From positions 814,891-878,890 of the forward strand of contig NZ_CP046391.1 in assembly GCF_012790675.1 (NCBI RefSeq): DNA of 64,000 nucleotides, in the 5' to 3' direction. Below are positions 9,127-20,545 of the stretch, in pieces. How positions within the stretch are numbered: position 1 is the first letter of the stretch; the number at the start of each line of letters is the position of its first letter. The DNA comes from Anaplasma platys. GTDB taxonomy: Bacteria > Pseudomonadota > Alphaproteobacteria > Rickettsiales > Anaplasmataceae. A program made the translations under genes and the position numbers. The notes beneath the pieces are model-generated. The model searched no databases and was not told where the DNA came from. It saw only the letters and a program-made list of their open reading frames with translations.

Positions 9127-9476
9127 GCAAATTAATAGAATTTCCGCCATCCTTACTACAAGAACTATCCATTTGTGATGGAGCACAAAAAACCGTGGCC
9201 GCATATACTGTCCAGCATGTTGGTCATCTGCATCGCGTACTTGGCGTTACCACCAATTCTAAAATCATTGCGCACAAAGATTGAACGCTTTCCTCATTCA
9301 TAGAGAATGATACTAGACTAGTACCAGCAGTGCGCACTGAGCATTTCTGCGACCGGTATTCCAAGTTTAGAATGCCCATAAGTAAGCGCCTAAAAGCTAA
9401 TAATGTAACGTTTTGCCTATTGCAACAAACACTCATATACTGCATTATACTACGGGGCAGTTATCGAAGACTTCGC
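9127..9476. other. Region upstream of purB
   Basis: No separate gene is supported. The purB reading frame stays open back to 9330, but the extra 49 residues do not look like PurB, so they are treated as untranslated. Confidence 0.5.
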
Positions 9477-10769
9477 GTGATTGAGAGATATAGCATTCCC
9501 GAAATGGCTGCCATTTGGGAAGAAGAAAATAAATATAGAATTTGGCTCGATGTTGAAATAAGCGCCTGTGAGGCACAGATAAAACTCGGAAAGGTTCCTG
9601 CACAGGTGTTGGATAGCCTGGTGGCGCTGCGTGGGAAAAAGTTCGACACGGAGAGGATTCGCAATATAGAAAGTGAAGTAAAGCACGATGTCATAGCCTT
9701 CTTGACCTATATAGCTGAGTCCTCGTCCACAGATATCAGGTATCTCCACTACGGGATGACCAGCTCTGATGTGCTTGATACATGCCTTTCGTTGCAGCTT
9801 AAGCAGTCCTGCGGCATTTTGCTAAAAAACTTAGACGACGTGCTTGCTGTACTCAAAAAGCGTTCCGAAGAGACTAAGTACCTTATATGCATTGGAAGAA
9901 GCCATGGGGTACACGCAGAGCCGATTACCTTTGGGGTAAAGCTCGCCAGATTCTACGCTGAGTTTGAACGGAATCGCCACCGCTTGCTAAACGCGGAGAA
10001 GGAAATATCTGTGTGTAAAGTTTCTGGAGCGATGGGCAATTTCGCACACTTGGACCCGTTCGTGGAAGAGTATGTCGCCAGCTCTCTTGGTTTGGAACCA
10101 GAAACAGCCTCTTCGCAGGTTATTCCCCGCGATAGGCATGCGGTGTTTTTTGCAACTTTGGGAGTTATAGCCTCTTCAATAGAGAGAGTTGCTACAGAAA
10201 TTCGTCATTTACAACAAACCGAGGTGCGGGAGGTAACTGAGCCTTTCAGTCCCGGTCAGAAAGGTAGTTCTGCTATGCCTCATAAGCAAAACCCTATATT
10301 GGGTGAGAATTTGACTGGCCTTTCTAGGATGATTAGGAGCTACGTCGTCCCCTCAATGGAAAACGTTGCCCTGTGGCACGAGAGGGACATTTCGCATTCA
10401 TCGGTGGAAAGGTTCATTGCACCTGACGCCTGTGTGACTATGAACTTTGCGCTAGTCAGGCTGGCATACTTACTGGAACACATGAAGATTGACCGTAAAA
10501 GGGTAAAGGTGAATCTGGACGCTACCCGTAATATGGTGTTGTCGCAGCGTGTGCTGCTGGCGCTGATTGACACCGGAATCAGCAGGGAAGATGCGTATAA
10601 GGTAGTCCAGCATTGCGCCATGGATAGCCATAACAAGGGCACGGACTTTGTTGAGAGTATAAAACAACATCCCATGGCTGTTGGTTGTCTTCCAGCTTTG
10701 GATTCCATAACGAATTTTGACTACTATACGAAACATATAGACTTCATATTCAGGAGAGTATTCGGCTAG
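9477..10769 (+). CDS. purB: Adenylosuccinate lyase
   Basis: PurB catalyses two purine steps: SAICAR to AICAR plus fumarate, and adenylosuccinate to AMP plus fumarate. I chose the GTG at 9477 because the product then begins (M)IERYSIPEMAAIWEEENKY, matching the canonical N-terminus of short PurB proteins. Family features include YLHYGMTSSDVLDT near residue 92, IGRSHGVHAEP (general acid His region) near 141, and the superfamily signature GSSAMPHKQNP near residue 262 in the mobile catalytic loop. Length is 430 aa, normal for the B. subtilis-type enzyme. It stands alone between tRNA-Gly and a 2.9-kb gene-poor region. The window holds no other purine genes; Anaplasmataceae generally keep de novo purine synthesis in dispersed genes. 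Confidence 0.95.
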   Translation: MIERYSIPEMAAIWEEENKYRIWLDVEISACEAQIKLGKVPAQVLDSLVALRGKKFDTERIRNIESEVKHDVIAFLTYIAESSSTDIRYLHYGMTSSDVLDTCLSLQLKQSCGILLKNLDDVLAVLKKRSEETKYLICIGRSHGVHAEPITFGVKLARFYAEFERNRHRLLNAEKEISVCKVSGAMGNFAHLDPFVEEYVASSLGLEPETASSQVIPRDRHAVFFATLGVIASSIERVATEIRHLQQTEVREVTEPFSPGQKGSSAMPHKQNPILGENLTGLSRMIRSYVVPSMENVALWHERDISHSSVERFIAPDACVTMNFALVRLAYLLEHMKIDRKRVKVNLDATRNMVLSQRVLLALIDTGISREDAYKVVQHCAMDSHNKGTDFVESIKQHPMAVGCLPALDSITNFDYYTKHIDFIFRRVFG

Positions 10770-13708
10770 CACGGGGCAACGTCTTGGCTTGGTGGAATTC
10801 TGGCACCCAGAATTGATAGAGCGCGCGGTTAAGCTCTGCTGTTGCGCTCACACGAAATGCATGTACTTAGTATCCAGGTGAGGATTTGCTTGCGTTGGGT
10901 GATGTCTTAGCTTGGAGAGTGAGTTCTGTAAAAAACGTGCATAATGGGGAGGATCAACCTGTCACGCTACTACATTGCTGCTGATGCGCAGTTGCGAACG
11001 AGGAAACAGATACGACAGCGCTGATAGCATGTTTACGTAAAGTGCCATACAACATCGCATCACTGTCATGCAAGCGTCTTAATAGGCTGCTGCGCACTGT
11101 TAGTTTCCGTAGCAGCTGAAAACAGAGCAGAGATTTACGGACATTTGCTTAATAGGCTTCACTCCGTTATCTGCTATCACGACACTTGCTGGCATACTCT
11201 TCCGAAGACACCCATAGATAACCGTTCAATACCTCCCCCTGCTATTCATGCAGACCACACTAAATACATGTAACACAATAAAACCACATTGCGCTTTAAG
11301 CAGGTACCATAAGCTTTTGCACTGAACCTGTAAGGGATATCTATCTCGAGTAATGGACGCAGTGGTATGCCGAAAACAACACAATTGCTAAAAGTAACAA
11401 TCCCCGCATTATCTATAAGAGTACTACGCAGTAGTTCTAGAACAAATATTTCCCTTTGTTTTTCCCCGATATACCCAAGCAGGACAATTGCGTATTCCAC
11501 GCTAGAAACAGCAATAAAACTCTAACGACTTGCCAATAAAGACCAAGACGGCTTCTGGCAGGCTTTTGGCTACAGACAGATATCTCTGTCAGCTTACAAC
11601 AGATAATACCCAGAGGAAATTACGCTGTAATCAGTCACATAGCAGCACAAGCTGCAATTCAAAACTTTTGCCAAGTCCCAAGCACACTAGCTGACGAGGT
11701 TTTACCCTTTAGGATAACCAAAGCTAGATACTACCACCAAGCAATGTACCTCCTGGCTATAGACATCCGAACATAAAAAGTAAAACCATCACATCATAGA
11801 AATAAAAATAGAGCCTGCCTGGAAAGGCGAAATACCCCATAAAAACACTATCATACACACGAAGATTCTAATTTTCATATTTTAAAATCCCCGCCACTTT
11901 ATATCAAAACTTCTAGCGAAGTTGCATAACTTATACTAAGTAGTGTTGGTGCTTTGAACACATTGCAGAGAATCACACTCAGAAGATACAGCAAAGAACC
12001 GTCATATCCTGCAAGGTTACCAATAAGTGCGTGTTAAAACCCATGTAAATCATCCTATTGTCCCAGCAACAAAAAACTGAAAATACATGAACTCGTAAAC
12101 TATTTAATATACATAAAACACACCTCACAGTGGTGCTTAATAATAGCGTCTGGACTATCTCAACCATTTCGAGAAATATAATGATTCCCAAGTGTTTTAA
12201 ATTGGCGCTGCAGAGCTATAGAATGACACGTAGCAGGTGAATTTTCATTGCGCTGTATAGCCGCAAACGCCGGTCCACGCCTCGTATTACCGCTAAGTAA
12301 TAAAAATGTCTTAAATCTGTATCTGTCCATAAAAATTCAACATCCCTATTGACTCACCGACACACTAAAGATAAAATGCGGGACAGTCTAATTAACAAAT
12401 TAATTGACTGCTTGGGGCCTTACTCTACGGTCAATGCATAACCATTAGGTAACACACACACTTTATCTTAGTAGAGCAAGGCCACCCTTTTTAGCGGACG
12501 TTTCGTTCTTAGCGTGCTCGGGGGTCAGTGTACTTTTGCTCATAAGGTGCATCTAGTCACGGAAAACAGACCAAAAGCGAACAGCTTAATTGGTGAAAGA
12601 AAGTCATAAAATCGCGTATGTGTGCCGATGCTTTAAGAGATGGCGTCGGTCGAGAAAAACAAAAGGTTTGTTTCTTGGAACGACCTATAGCATTGAAAAA
12701 ATATGCGTAATGAAAAACAACGCCTGAGGTATATCACTTTAACATAGTGTGTGGGCTAAATTTGTATTCGGAACACGAATCCAATGTGAACTTTTCCAAC
12801 CTATAGCTGCTACAAAGCAATAGAGACAAATGTCTGTCATAGCGGTAAAACACTATACCCGATAAAAACAAAGATAAACCTTACCAGAAGTAACTAAAAA
12901 ACGCCTACTTTGCACGGGAAAGGTGACTATTACGCCACTGAAAAATATGGACTTAAGTGCTATGAAAAACGGTACAGCCGCTCGTAAACCTATTGGAGCA
13001 AATTATTGTAGAAACCAAACTGCGCCAATGTGATAAATCCACCACATCTCATTGCTTTTCCACAGGATATCTTGAGTAACTCAGCTCACGTCATTGTCAT
13101 CAACAGGCGCACCTATGCCTGACACAGAAATGCAACACGTAAGAAATGTGGCTAATTGAAAGTGGAAAAAAGCCATCCACATTACAGAGTAAGCTCTTGC
13201 AGCACACATATAAACAAAGCCCCAGTGCTAAAATAGGCGCCACCTTACTCAAGGAAGAGTTCCAGTGCCCCAAACCCAAAGCCACAATGTAAGGCATGTA
13301 CAAGTAAAAACTGACACCTAGTAAGCAAGAATTGCATGCTCTAATTGACGTTTCACGGCGATGCATTTGGTATGCAGCTTCACAGCAAGAACAGTACTGA
13401 CGAAAAAACAGAGACCAAAAGCTAGCAACGCAAATGTGTAAAGCAACAAGAAAATACAACATGCGGAATGCTATAAAACAGTCACCATCGTGCGCCGACC
13501 GTAGGCAAAAGCGGCACACTACCGGTGTTCGAAGGAGCCCTGGGCACTACTAACCACCGGACTCATGAAAATTCCGAGATAAAGCCGACTAAACGCGATA
13601 CCAACAAAGCGCCACACTTCACTCCCCAAAAGAGCTCGGCTTCAGAAAAGCAGTCACGCAACTCGTAAAGCTTTTATGCTGCTACGCATCCAAGCAGAGT
13701 GCTAAAAA
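10770..13708. other. 2.9-kb gene-poor region between purB and htpG
   Basis: No convincing gene is present on either strand. The longest frames are 84 codons (complement of 11246-11500), 70 codons (complement of 11979-12191) and a 139-codon cysteine-rich hydrophobic frame (complement of 13100-13519). None has a recognisable motif or good ribosome-binding site. A compact hairpin at 10796-10814 follows purB. I found no tmRNA, RNase P or 4.5S RNA signature. It may be decayed coding sequence, but no frame-shifted homology could be recognised by eye. Confidence 0.5.
10796..10814 (+). terminator. Hairpin after purB, no U-tract
   Basis: A perfect 8-bp stem (AATTCTGG / CCAGAATT) with a 3-nt loop lies 26 bp past the purB stop. 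A second weak 5-bp hairpin (AGAGC / GCTCT) follows. No T-run is present, so it is only a possible terminator or RNA-stabilising element. Confidence 0.35.
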
Positions 13709-15637
13709 CTAAGCGCTACCACCCAACAACTTACCCAAAACTTGGTTGATGCGACCTGCAAAGTCGACCGTACTACGAATTTCTTCGCCTTCTATAATGC
13801 ACGCTTCATCAAACAGCAAATGGGCTACATTAGCCAGAAAGTCGCTCTCACCCTGCGCACCATACTCTTTAAGCAAGTTTTTAAACACATCATGCTCAGC
13901 ATTAATCTCGAGAATACGCGAACCCTTATAGTTCAACTGTTTTTGCTCCCTGAGGAATCTTTCCATACGGATATCCATGGAGCTATCAGGCACAGCAAGA
14001 CACACTAAACTGGTCGTGAGCTTCTTCGACACCCTCACATCGCTCACTACGTCGCTAAGCACTTTCTTCAGATACTCAACAAAAGCATCCACCCTTTCCT
14101 TATCTAACTCAGCCCCCGTTGCGGAATCCTTATCTTTACCCTCACCATCCTCGGTCTCACCAAGACACTTCTCCAAGTCCTTCTCATCAACACGTATAAC
14201 AGACTTTAAGGACACTCCCTTGTATTCAGACACCACGCTGGTCCAAAAGTCATCAACGGGATCAACGAGAAGCAAAACTTCGACACCACTGCTTACTAGC
14301 CTCTCTATCTGCGGGCTTCTCATTGTAGATTCCAGATCGTTACCCGTAAGATAAAATATGTTCTCCTGTCCCGGCTTCATTCTAGATATGTAATCCGCCA
14401 AACTAGTCAGCTCCTGCTTACTGCTGCTACTGTGGAATCTACAAACTGATAGTAATCCCTCGCGGGATTCCGTATCCAAGCTTTCGCATAGCCCCTCCTT
14501 AAGCACAGGACCGAAGTTTTCCCAGAATTTGCTATAGCTCTCTGGATCACTCTCAGACCTTTCACGCAAGGACGAAAGAACCTTTTTGGTGACCGAAGCC
14601 TTAATCTTCTCTATCACGCGGTTATTCTGCAGAGTCTCCCTACTTATATTCAACGGCAGGTCAGATGAGTCTATGACACCACGAATAAACCTCAGATATT
14701 GAGGAATGATTTGCACATTATCTTCCGTGATGAACACTCTGTTTACATACAGTTTTACAGAGCACCTTCTGTCTGGATGAAAGAGATCAAAAGGCTTGAT
14801 AGAGGGGATGTACAACAAATTTGTGTATTCAATAGCACCCTCGTTTTTGTTGTGAATAACCATCCAAGGATCACTGCCAATATGAGCTACGGAACGGAAA
14901 AATTCTTTATGCTCTTCAGCGGTAACTTCGGCTTTTGGCTTTGTCCATATTGCAACACCACTGTTCAGCTTTTCCTCGTTTCCTTTGTCATCCAAAAAGT
15001 ACACCGGATAGCCAACATGATCTGAGTATGTGGTGATCACGTGCTCCAACCGAAACTTGTCTAAGAAGTCCACCTCATCTTCCTTCAGGGTCATAGTTAT
15101 CTTAGTCCCCCTTGGAAGAGCATCGTCTAGTTCCTCAATGGCGAACCCGCTGTCACCATTAGACTTCCATCTGTATCCTACATTCTCTCCTGCCCTGCGA
15201 GTGTCAACCACCACCTCGCTGGCAACCATGAAGACGGAGTAAAAACCAACCCCAAACTTTCCTATCAAATCATATCCCTTGGCTTTGCTGTCACCCAGTG
15301 CCTCAAGAAACCTTTGCGTACCAGAACGGGCGATTGTCCCCAAATTTTCAATCAGCTCCTGGCGATTCATTCCAATGCCATTATCGGCGACAACGAGCTC
15401 TTTTTTATCCTTGTCTGCAGATATCACTATCCTTAGCTCTTCACCTTCCTCCAGCAAGCTGTGGTCAGACAAAAACTCGTGTCTTATCTTGTCGCACGCG
15501 TCTGACGCGTTTGATACCAGCTCCCTGAGAAAAATGTCCTTATTAGTGTACAGGGAATGTACTACAAGGCTCAGTACCTTGCCGACCTCGGCCCCAAATT
15601 CCATTTCTTCTACAACACCTGCCACTACATCCCCCAC
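13709..15637 (-). CDS. htpG: Molecular chaperone HtpG (Hsp90)
   Basis: This is a bacterial Hsp90 homologue, an ATP-dependent cytosolic chaperone (642 aa). The GHKL ATP-binding domain contains [14 protein letters not shown] (about residue 38), DNGIGM (about 87) and [14 protein letters not shown] (about 127). The middle domain includes [11 protein letters not shown] and the conserved [15 protein letters not shown]. The C-terminal dimerisation domain follows an acidic linker (about 495-515). The GTG at 15637 opens the frame; an ATG at 15604 ([22 protein letters not shown]) is a good alternative start. It lies 69 bp downstream of the YfgM-like gene on the same strand, so co-transcription is likely. 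Confidence 0.95.
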   Translation of the reverse strand: MGDVVAGVVEEMEFGAEVGKVLSLVVHSLYTNKDIFLRELVSNASDACDKIRHEFLSDHSLLEEGEELRIVISADKDKKELVVADNGIGMNRQELIENLGTIARSGTQRFLEALGDSKAKGYDLIGKFGVGFYSVFMVASEVVVDTRRAGENVGYRWKSNGDSGFAIEELDDALPRGTKITMTLKEDEVDFLDKFRLEHVITTYSDHVGYPVYFLDDKGNEEKLNSGVAIWTKPKAEVTAEEHKEFFRSVAHIGSDPWMVIHNKNEGAIEYTNLLYIPSIKPFDLFHPDRRCSVKLYVNRVFITEDNVQIIPQYLRFIRGVIDSSDLPLNISRETLQNNRVIEKIKASVTKKVLSSLRERSESDPESYSKFWENFGPVLKEGLCESLDTESREGLLSVCRFHSSSSKQELTSLADYISRMKPGQENIFYLTGNDLESTMRSPQIERLVSSGVEVLLLVDPVDDFWTSVVSEYKGVSLKSVIRVDEKDLEKCLGETEDGEGKDKDSATGAELDKERVDAFVEYLKKVLSDVVSDVRVSKKLTTSLVCLAVPDSSMDIRMERFLREQKQLNYKGSRILEINAEHDVFKNLLKEYGAQGESDFLANVAHLLFDEACIIEGEEIRSTVDFAGRINQVLGKLLGGSA

Positions 15638-15706
15638 TACACTACTCGATACACATCTAAACTAATAACTGGGTGTCACTTTTTCAAGAGTACATGCAAC
15701 AGAAAC

Positions 15707-16315
15707 TCACTTATTGCCATACACTCGGAGCAGATTTTCCACATTCCTTTTGATCTCAGAGTTCGCCACAGGATCTCCCAGGACTTCTTTCATGATCAGT
15801 ACCGCACCACTAATGTCATCCTTCTTTAGCTTCATTAATATCAAAGCCTCCTTAGCAGATGACTTGTACACAGCATCTTTGCCAGTAGCCAGCCGCAAAA
15901 GCCTCTGCTCTATATCTTCACCTAAATCACCCTCACTGAGCGCTATTATTGCACCAAAATACTCGGCCAGCTCCCGTAATTCCCTAGACAATTTTTTGTC
16001 CTCAGCCAACGAAAAGTATAGTTTCCTAGCGGCTGCAAGGTCCTTGTCTTTAACATACTGCATTGCCAACCTAAACTCGGCAAGATTGACAGCTATGCCC
16101 TTCGACTCCTCAATAACCTTCCTCAGACCAGGAACGATTGGTGAGTCGCCATGTTGCAGCGCAGAATATATAGAATCACCACTCAAAATCAATGCCTGCT
16201 TACTGCGGCTATCAAACCAAAACGCAATGCCAGATGCAGCAATAGACAGGAAAACAACAGCTACAACAGCTACTCGGTAACGCACGAAAAACTCACTAAT
16301 ACTTTCCATACTCAT
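15707..16315 (-). CDS. YfgM-like membrane-anchored TPR protein
   Basis: This 202-aa protein has one N-terminal membrane helix (about residues 12-32, VAVVAVVFLSIAASGIAFWF) and an alpha-helical, TPR-like periplasmic part. It resembles the TPR_21/YfgM family, ancillary periplasmic partners of SecYEG and chaperones. Helical repeats are visible around LAAARKLYFSLAEDKKLS and DISGAVLIMKEVLG. I chose the ATG at 16315 because an AGGAGA lies about 8 nt upstream and the product then starts MSMESISEFFVRYR, as in YfgM proteins. A frame extension to 16438 is not supported. It precedes htpG by 69 bp on the same strand, which suits a role in protein quality control at the membrane; that link is inference. 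Confidence 0.7.
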   Translation of the reverse strand: MSMESISEFFVRYRVAVVAVVFLSIAASGIAFWFDSRSKQALILSGDSIYSALQHGDSPIVPGLRKVIEESKGIAVNLAEFRLAMQYVKDKDLAAARKLYFSLAEDKKLSRELRELAEYFGAIIALSEGDLGEDIEQRLLRLATGKDAVYKSSAKEALILMKLKKDDISGAVLIMKEVLGDPVANSEIKRNVENLLRVYGNK

Positions 16316-17201
16316 CGCAGCTCTCCTACACAAATTCGCACGTAATGTAAGGATATGCCCTCGCACAGTCAATAATTTTAGGATGTGCACGGTGCTGGGA
16401 TTGGTCATTTTCCACGAAGAATTCAAGATTAAGACCACAAACCATCTAGCTCTGAGCGTTGCTAAAAATATTTACACTTTGTGACCTGACAAACTTCCGC
16501 CACAACTTACTAAATTTCCAAGCACTACTCGTATATCACTTGAAATCTATGACTCCCACCAAGCTTGTCCCTAATCGCCCCTCCATAAGTGCAACATTAC
16601 GGGCTTTAAACATAAAAACAGTTTTCCCAATTTTATGCCCGTAGTAGAACCTCACACGACAACTACAGCATTCCATACCCTCTTCTGCGCAGATTATGAT
16701 GGAAATTACGCAGCAACCCGAATGACCTCATTGGGGTTAGACCCCCTCTATCAGTAACTGAGCAACCCATGACCTTATCTGCTGTATAATTACGTTCGTA
16801 ACATAACACAGTATTTAAGTCACACTGTGCTTTCGTGTTACTAGCAAAATTTCATTAACGGAAGTTACTTACGTCGTATCTTGGTGCTTGGCACAACACT
16901 CAAACTCAATCCCGTATCCCTGGGTACAGTCTGAGAACACAACCAGTCACCACCGCGATTAGTATCGGGGTTCTTTTCGTAGTGCCAAAAACACCCCAAG
17001 TATGCAAGAGTACGGCATGAAGAATTTATAAACTTGAACGGCAAATAAAATTGAAGCTGCAAAGCACCATGCCTGAAGTACAACGCACAAAAAATTACTG
17101 AGTGCACTATGAAAAACAAAGCCACACATAGTAGCAGCAGCCTACATGCGCTCGGACTCGCAGCAAAAGCCCGCTGCACACGGACCTCACAACACGCTGA
17201 C
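16316..17201. other. Gene-poor region between the YfgM-like gene and nth
   Basis: The 104-codon frame on the minus strand at 16865-17179 has no motif and no clear start signal, and overlapping short frames exist on the other strand. Nothing else is seen. Confidence 0.5.
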
Positions 17202-17825
17202 TCAGGAATACCTGCTGCTTCGGCACAAGTCGTTTACTATACATTTGTGACAGAGCGGCGTACGAGCTTTACACACATATCTACCGTGAAGGACCAACCA
17301 GTGATGGGCATATAACTTCCACCTTTCCGGTATCACCTTATTGAGCGATTTTTCAACACTCAAAACGCTTTTTTCGTTTACCAACCCCATCCTGTTGCTA
17401 ACCCGAAAAACATGTGTGTCAACCGCTATGGTGGGAACTCCCATAGCTGAATTTAGGAACACATTTGCGCTCTTCCGTCCAACACCAGGAAGTGCTGTAA
17501 GTAATTCAAAATCATTCGGGATAGCCCCGCAGTACTTGCCTTCAATCTCCTCACAAAGCTTAATAATGTTCTTCGCTTTTGAGTTATACAGGCCAATACT
17601 GCTGATATAACTCTTGAGTTTCTCCTGCCCTAAACTGAGCATCTTTTTCGGAGAATCAGCAATATCAAACAATTTTGCAGTAATTTTGTTAACGCTCACA
17701 TCAGTGGCTCTCGCAGACAATACTATAGCAACCAGCAAAGTGAAATCATTGCGATATTCCAACTCTATTGCTGGCTTGGGATTGTCATCAGAAAACCGGC
17801 TGAAAATATCATCTACTACTTCCAT
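17202..17825 (-). CDS. nth: Endonuclease III (base-excision DNA glycosylase/AP lyase)
   Basis: Nth removes oxidised pyrimidines and cleaves the AP site. The 207-aa product has the HhH-GPD fold. The hairpin LPGVGRKSANV (about residue 113) supplies the catalytic lysine, and VDTHVFRVSNRMG (about 137) the catalytic aspartate. The C-terminal 4Fe-4S cluster motif C-x6-C-x2-C-x5-C is intact (from about residue 187). The ATG at 17825 overlaps the gyrA stop by one base (TGATG), a classic coupling arrangement, so nth is probably translated from the gyrA message. A TTG one codon upstream is also possible. No other base-excision gene is adjacent. Confidence 0.95.
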   Translation of the reverse strand: MEVVDDIFSRFSDDNPKPAIELEYRNDFTLLVAIVLSARATDVSVNKITAKLFDIADSPKKMLSLGQEKLKSYISSIGLYNSKAKNIIKLCEEIEGKYCGAIPNDFELLTALPGVGRKSANVFLNSAMGVPTIAVDTHVFRVSNRMGLVNEKSVLSVEKSLNKVIPERWKLYAHHWLVLHGRYVCKARTPLCHKCIVNDLCRSSRYS

Positions 17826-20545
17826 CAACCTTCAGCGGAAAACTGCTCCCCCTCTTCTTTATCACCATCATCGCCACTGTCAACCACAGTAGCCACGGAA
17901 ACAACCCTTTCGTCCTTCTCCGTCTTAAACAATGTCACGCCCTGCGTGCTCCGCCCTATTATCCTGATGTCTGACACCGCTATGCGTATAAGCTTACCCT
18001 TGTCAGTTATCAGCATGACCTGATCACTATGGGCTACAGAAAAACTCGCAACAACGTGCCCATTGCGCGCCGTGGTGAGTATGTTCAACACTCCCACTCC
18101 ACCCCGCGAAGTTGCGCGATATTCATACGCGGAAGTCCTTTTTCCAAACCCGTTCTCAGTAACGGTCAAAATAAACTGCTCGTCCTTGGCCATATTGAGG
18201 AAGGTCTGATTATCTAGACCCAAATTCCCCAGCACTCCAGCAACCTTTCCGGAGACACTCCCCTCCTCAGCAATCTTTATTCTCGACTCTACAGGAACCT
18301 TCAAATACGCCTCACGCACCTCAGAGCTAGCTTCTGCACCATGCAGGATAGACATTGAAATTACCTGATCACCTTCGGCAAGCCTAATTGCCCTCACCCC
18401 GTCAGACATCCTTCCCTTAAACTGCCGCACATTGCTAACAGAGAATCTAATACTCTTACCAAATCTGCTTGAGAGCAAGACATGATCGTCGGTTTTGCAC
18501 ACCAACGCCGCAACTAGCTTATCTCCCTCGTTGAGAACCATGGCTATCTTGCCATTAGACGGAACATACTGGAAGTCAGCCAAGGAATTCCGGCGAATGT
18601 TTCCGGAGGCCGTAGCAAACACCACCTCGAAATCCGCGACATTGCTGCCACTATCAGGATCAAATCCAGGAAGAGGCATCACGCTGGTTATAGACTCCCC
18701 TTCAGCAAGCGGAAATATATTCACCAATGACCTTCCCCGAGATGCAGGCTCACCCAGAGGCAGCTTATAAACCTTAAGCTTGTAAACTTTACCTACATTT
18801 GAGAAAAACAAAACGCTCGTATGCGTGTCCACAACGAACAACTTAGTTGTTACGTCTTCCTCCTTTATACCCTGCGCAACACGCCCTTTGCCACCGCGCT
18901 TTTGCGCCCTGTAATTAGACAGCTTCACCCTCTTGACGAAGCCATTCATCGTGACCGTAACCACCATCTCTTCGCGCGGAATCAAGCTCTCTGCGTCAAT
19001 ATCCCCTTTGGATTCCTCAATGGCAGTCCTCCGTGGAGTTGCCAGCCTCTTCTTTATATCTAAAAACCCATCCCTGATGATACCCATAAGCAGGGAGTCA
19101 GTATTCAGAATCTTAGTGTATTCAGTTATAAGAGCCACCATAGACTCAAGTTCTACAGCCAACTTTCCTTTTTCAAGCCCAGTAAGCCTCTGTAGCCTCA
19201 TCTCCAAAATAGCCTTAACTTGCGGCTGCGTCAGCTGGTACATTCCCCCCTCTATGACCCCAGTAGTGTCGGAAACGAGCTCTATCATATCCTGCACTTC
19301 TTTCGAAGGACTCCACTTCCGCTCACGCAACGCTACAGAAGCCTCAGCAGCATCCCTGGACGCTTTAATTATTGCCACAATTTCGTCTATATTCAAGACA
19401 GCAATATACATACCTATGAACAGATGTGCCCGCTCCCGAACTTTCCTCAGGCGGAATCTCGTTCTACGAACAATAACCTCCCTACGGAATCCCACGAAGG
19501 TAGAGATTATCTCCACAAGCGACATCGTACGAGGCCGGCTATTGTCCAGCACCAACGTGTTTATACTAAAGCTAGTCCTCAGAGGTGTAAGCCCCAGCAG
19601 CTGATTAAGAACTACTTGGGTATTGGTCTGCTTCTTTAACTCTATAGCTACGCGGATACCAGACTTGTTTGATTCATCACGGAGGTCGGCAACACCCTCA
19701 ATTTTCTTTTCCTTTATCAGCTCGTGAATCCGCTCCACAAGCTTGGCCTTGTTCGTCTGATACGGAACCTCATCTATTATTATCGCTTCCCTACCGGACG
19801 GCAGATCCTCTGTGTGCGTTCTTCCTTGGATTACTATGGTACCACGACCAGTCTCAAACGCGGCACGGACGCCAGAACTGCCCATAATTACCCCGCCCGT
19901 GGGAAAATCAGGTCCCGGGATCACTTCCATCAATTCATCTAAAGTGACATAAGGATTATCTATGTATCTGACACAAGCATCGATAATTTCACCCAGGTTG
20001 TGAGAAGGGATATTTGTAGACATCCCCACCGCAACACCTCCAGCGCCGTTTACCAAAACATTGGGAAACTCCGCAGGAAGAACCACGGGCTCCTCCTCGT
20101 TTTCGTCATAGTTGGGACGAAAGTCGACAGTATCCTCATCAATGTCATTCAGCAAGAAATGAGCTGCCTGCGCTAGACGCGCTTCCGTGTACCTCATAGA
20201 GGCTGGAGGATCACCATCAATGGAACCAAAGTTACCCTGGCTGTCTATAAGGGGCACAAGCAATGAGAAGTCTTGAGCCATCCGCACCAAGGCATCGTAA
20301 ATAGCGGTGTCAGCGTGAGGGTGGTATCTACCCATAACATCACCAACCACCCTAGCTGCCTTTTTATACGGCTTATCATGGCTGTACCCGGACTTGTACA
20401 TAGAGTACAAAATCCTCCTGTGCACAGGCTTCAGGCCATCTCGAATGTCAGGAATAGCACGACTCACTATCACGCTCATCGCATAGGACAGATAAGAGTC
20501 CTCTAACTCTTTCTCTATCGAAACCGGCAGAACACCATCACTCAT
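17825..20545 (-). CDS. gyrA: DNA gyrase subunit A
   Basis: GyrA is the DNA breakage-reunion subunit of gyrase (906 aa from the ATG giving MSDGVLPVSIEKELEDSYLS). The quinolone-resistance region reads [17 protein letters not shown]. Relative to E. coli, position 81 is Ala rather than Gly, position 83 is Thr and position 87 is Asp. The catalytic tyrosine lies in ASMRYTEARLA (about residue 119). The C-terminal DNA-wrapping pinwheel contains the GyrA-box variant QKRGGKG (about residue 555). The frame extends 21 codons upstream to a TTG at 20608, but that segment does not look like GyrA. It is followed by nth with a one-base overlap. Bases 20205-20484 are duplicated exactly at 4638-4917. Confidence 0.96.
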   Translation of the reverse strand: MSDGVLPVSIEKELEDSYLSYAMSVIVSRAIPDIRDGLKPVHRRILYSMYKSGYSHDKPYKKAARVVGDVMGRYHPHADTAIYDALVRMAQDFSLLVPLIDSQGNFGSIDGDPPASMRYTEARLAQAAHFLLNDIDEDTVDFRPNYDENEEEPVVLPAEFPNVLVNGAGGVAVGMSTNIPSHNLGEIIDACVRYIDNPYVTLDELMEVIPGPDFPTGGVIMGSSGVRAAFETGRGTIVIQGRTHTEDLPSGREAIIIDEVPYQTNKAKLVERIHELIKEKKIEGVADLRDESNKSGIRVAIELKKQTNTQVVLNQLLGLTPLRTSFSINTLVLDNSRPRTMSLVEIISTFVGFRREVIVRRTRFRLRKVRERAHLFIGMYIAVLNIDEIVAIIKASRDAAEASVALRERKWSPSKEVQDMIELVSDTTGVIEGGMYQLTQPQVKAILEMRLQRLTGLEKGKLAVELESMVALITEYTKILNTDSLLMGIIRDGFLDIKKRLATPRRTAIEESKGDIDAESLIPREEMVVTVTMNGFVKRVKLSNYRAQKRGGKGRVAQGIKEEDVTTKLFVVDTHTSVLFFSNVGKVYKLKVYKLPLGEPASRGRSLVNIFPLAEGESITSVMPLPGFDPDSGSNVADFEVVFATASGNIRRNSLADFQYVPSNGKIAMVLNEGDKLVAALVCKTDDHVLLSSRFGKSIRFSVSNVRQFKGRMSDGVRAIRLAEGDQVISMSILHGAEASSEVREAYLKVPVESRIKIAEEGSVSGKVAGVLGNLGLDNQTFLNMAKDEQFILTVTENGFGKRTSAYEYRATSRGGVGVLNILTTARNGHVVASFSVAHSDQVMLITDKGKLIRIAVSDIRIIGRSTQGVTLFKTEKDERVVSVATVVDSGDDGDKEEGEQFSAEG

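Noticed and set aside
9330..9476. 49-residue N-terminal extension of purB from an upstream in-frame ATG
   Set aside because: The extension has no PurB similarity, while the GTG at 9477 gives the canonical (M)IERYS start.
10796..10860. Part of a tmRNA or other stable RNA after purB
   Set aside because: Two adjacent hairpins were seen, but no tRNA-like ends, no tag-peptide frame and no conserved RNA core.
13100..13519. 139-codon cysteine-rich frame on the minus strand as a membrane protein gene
   Set aside because: No Shine-Dalgarno, odd composition (about 18 cysteines) and no family resemblance; kept only as a note in the gap entry.
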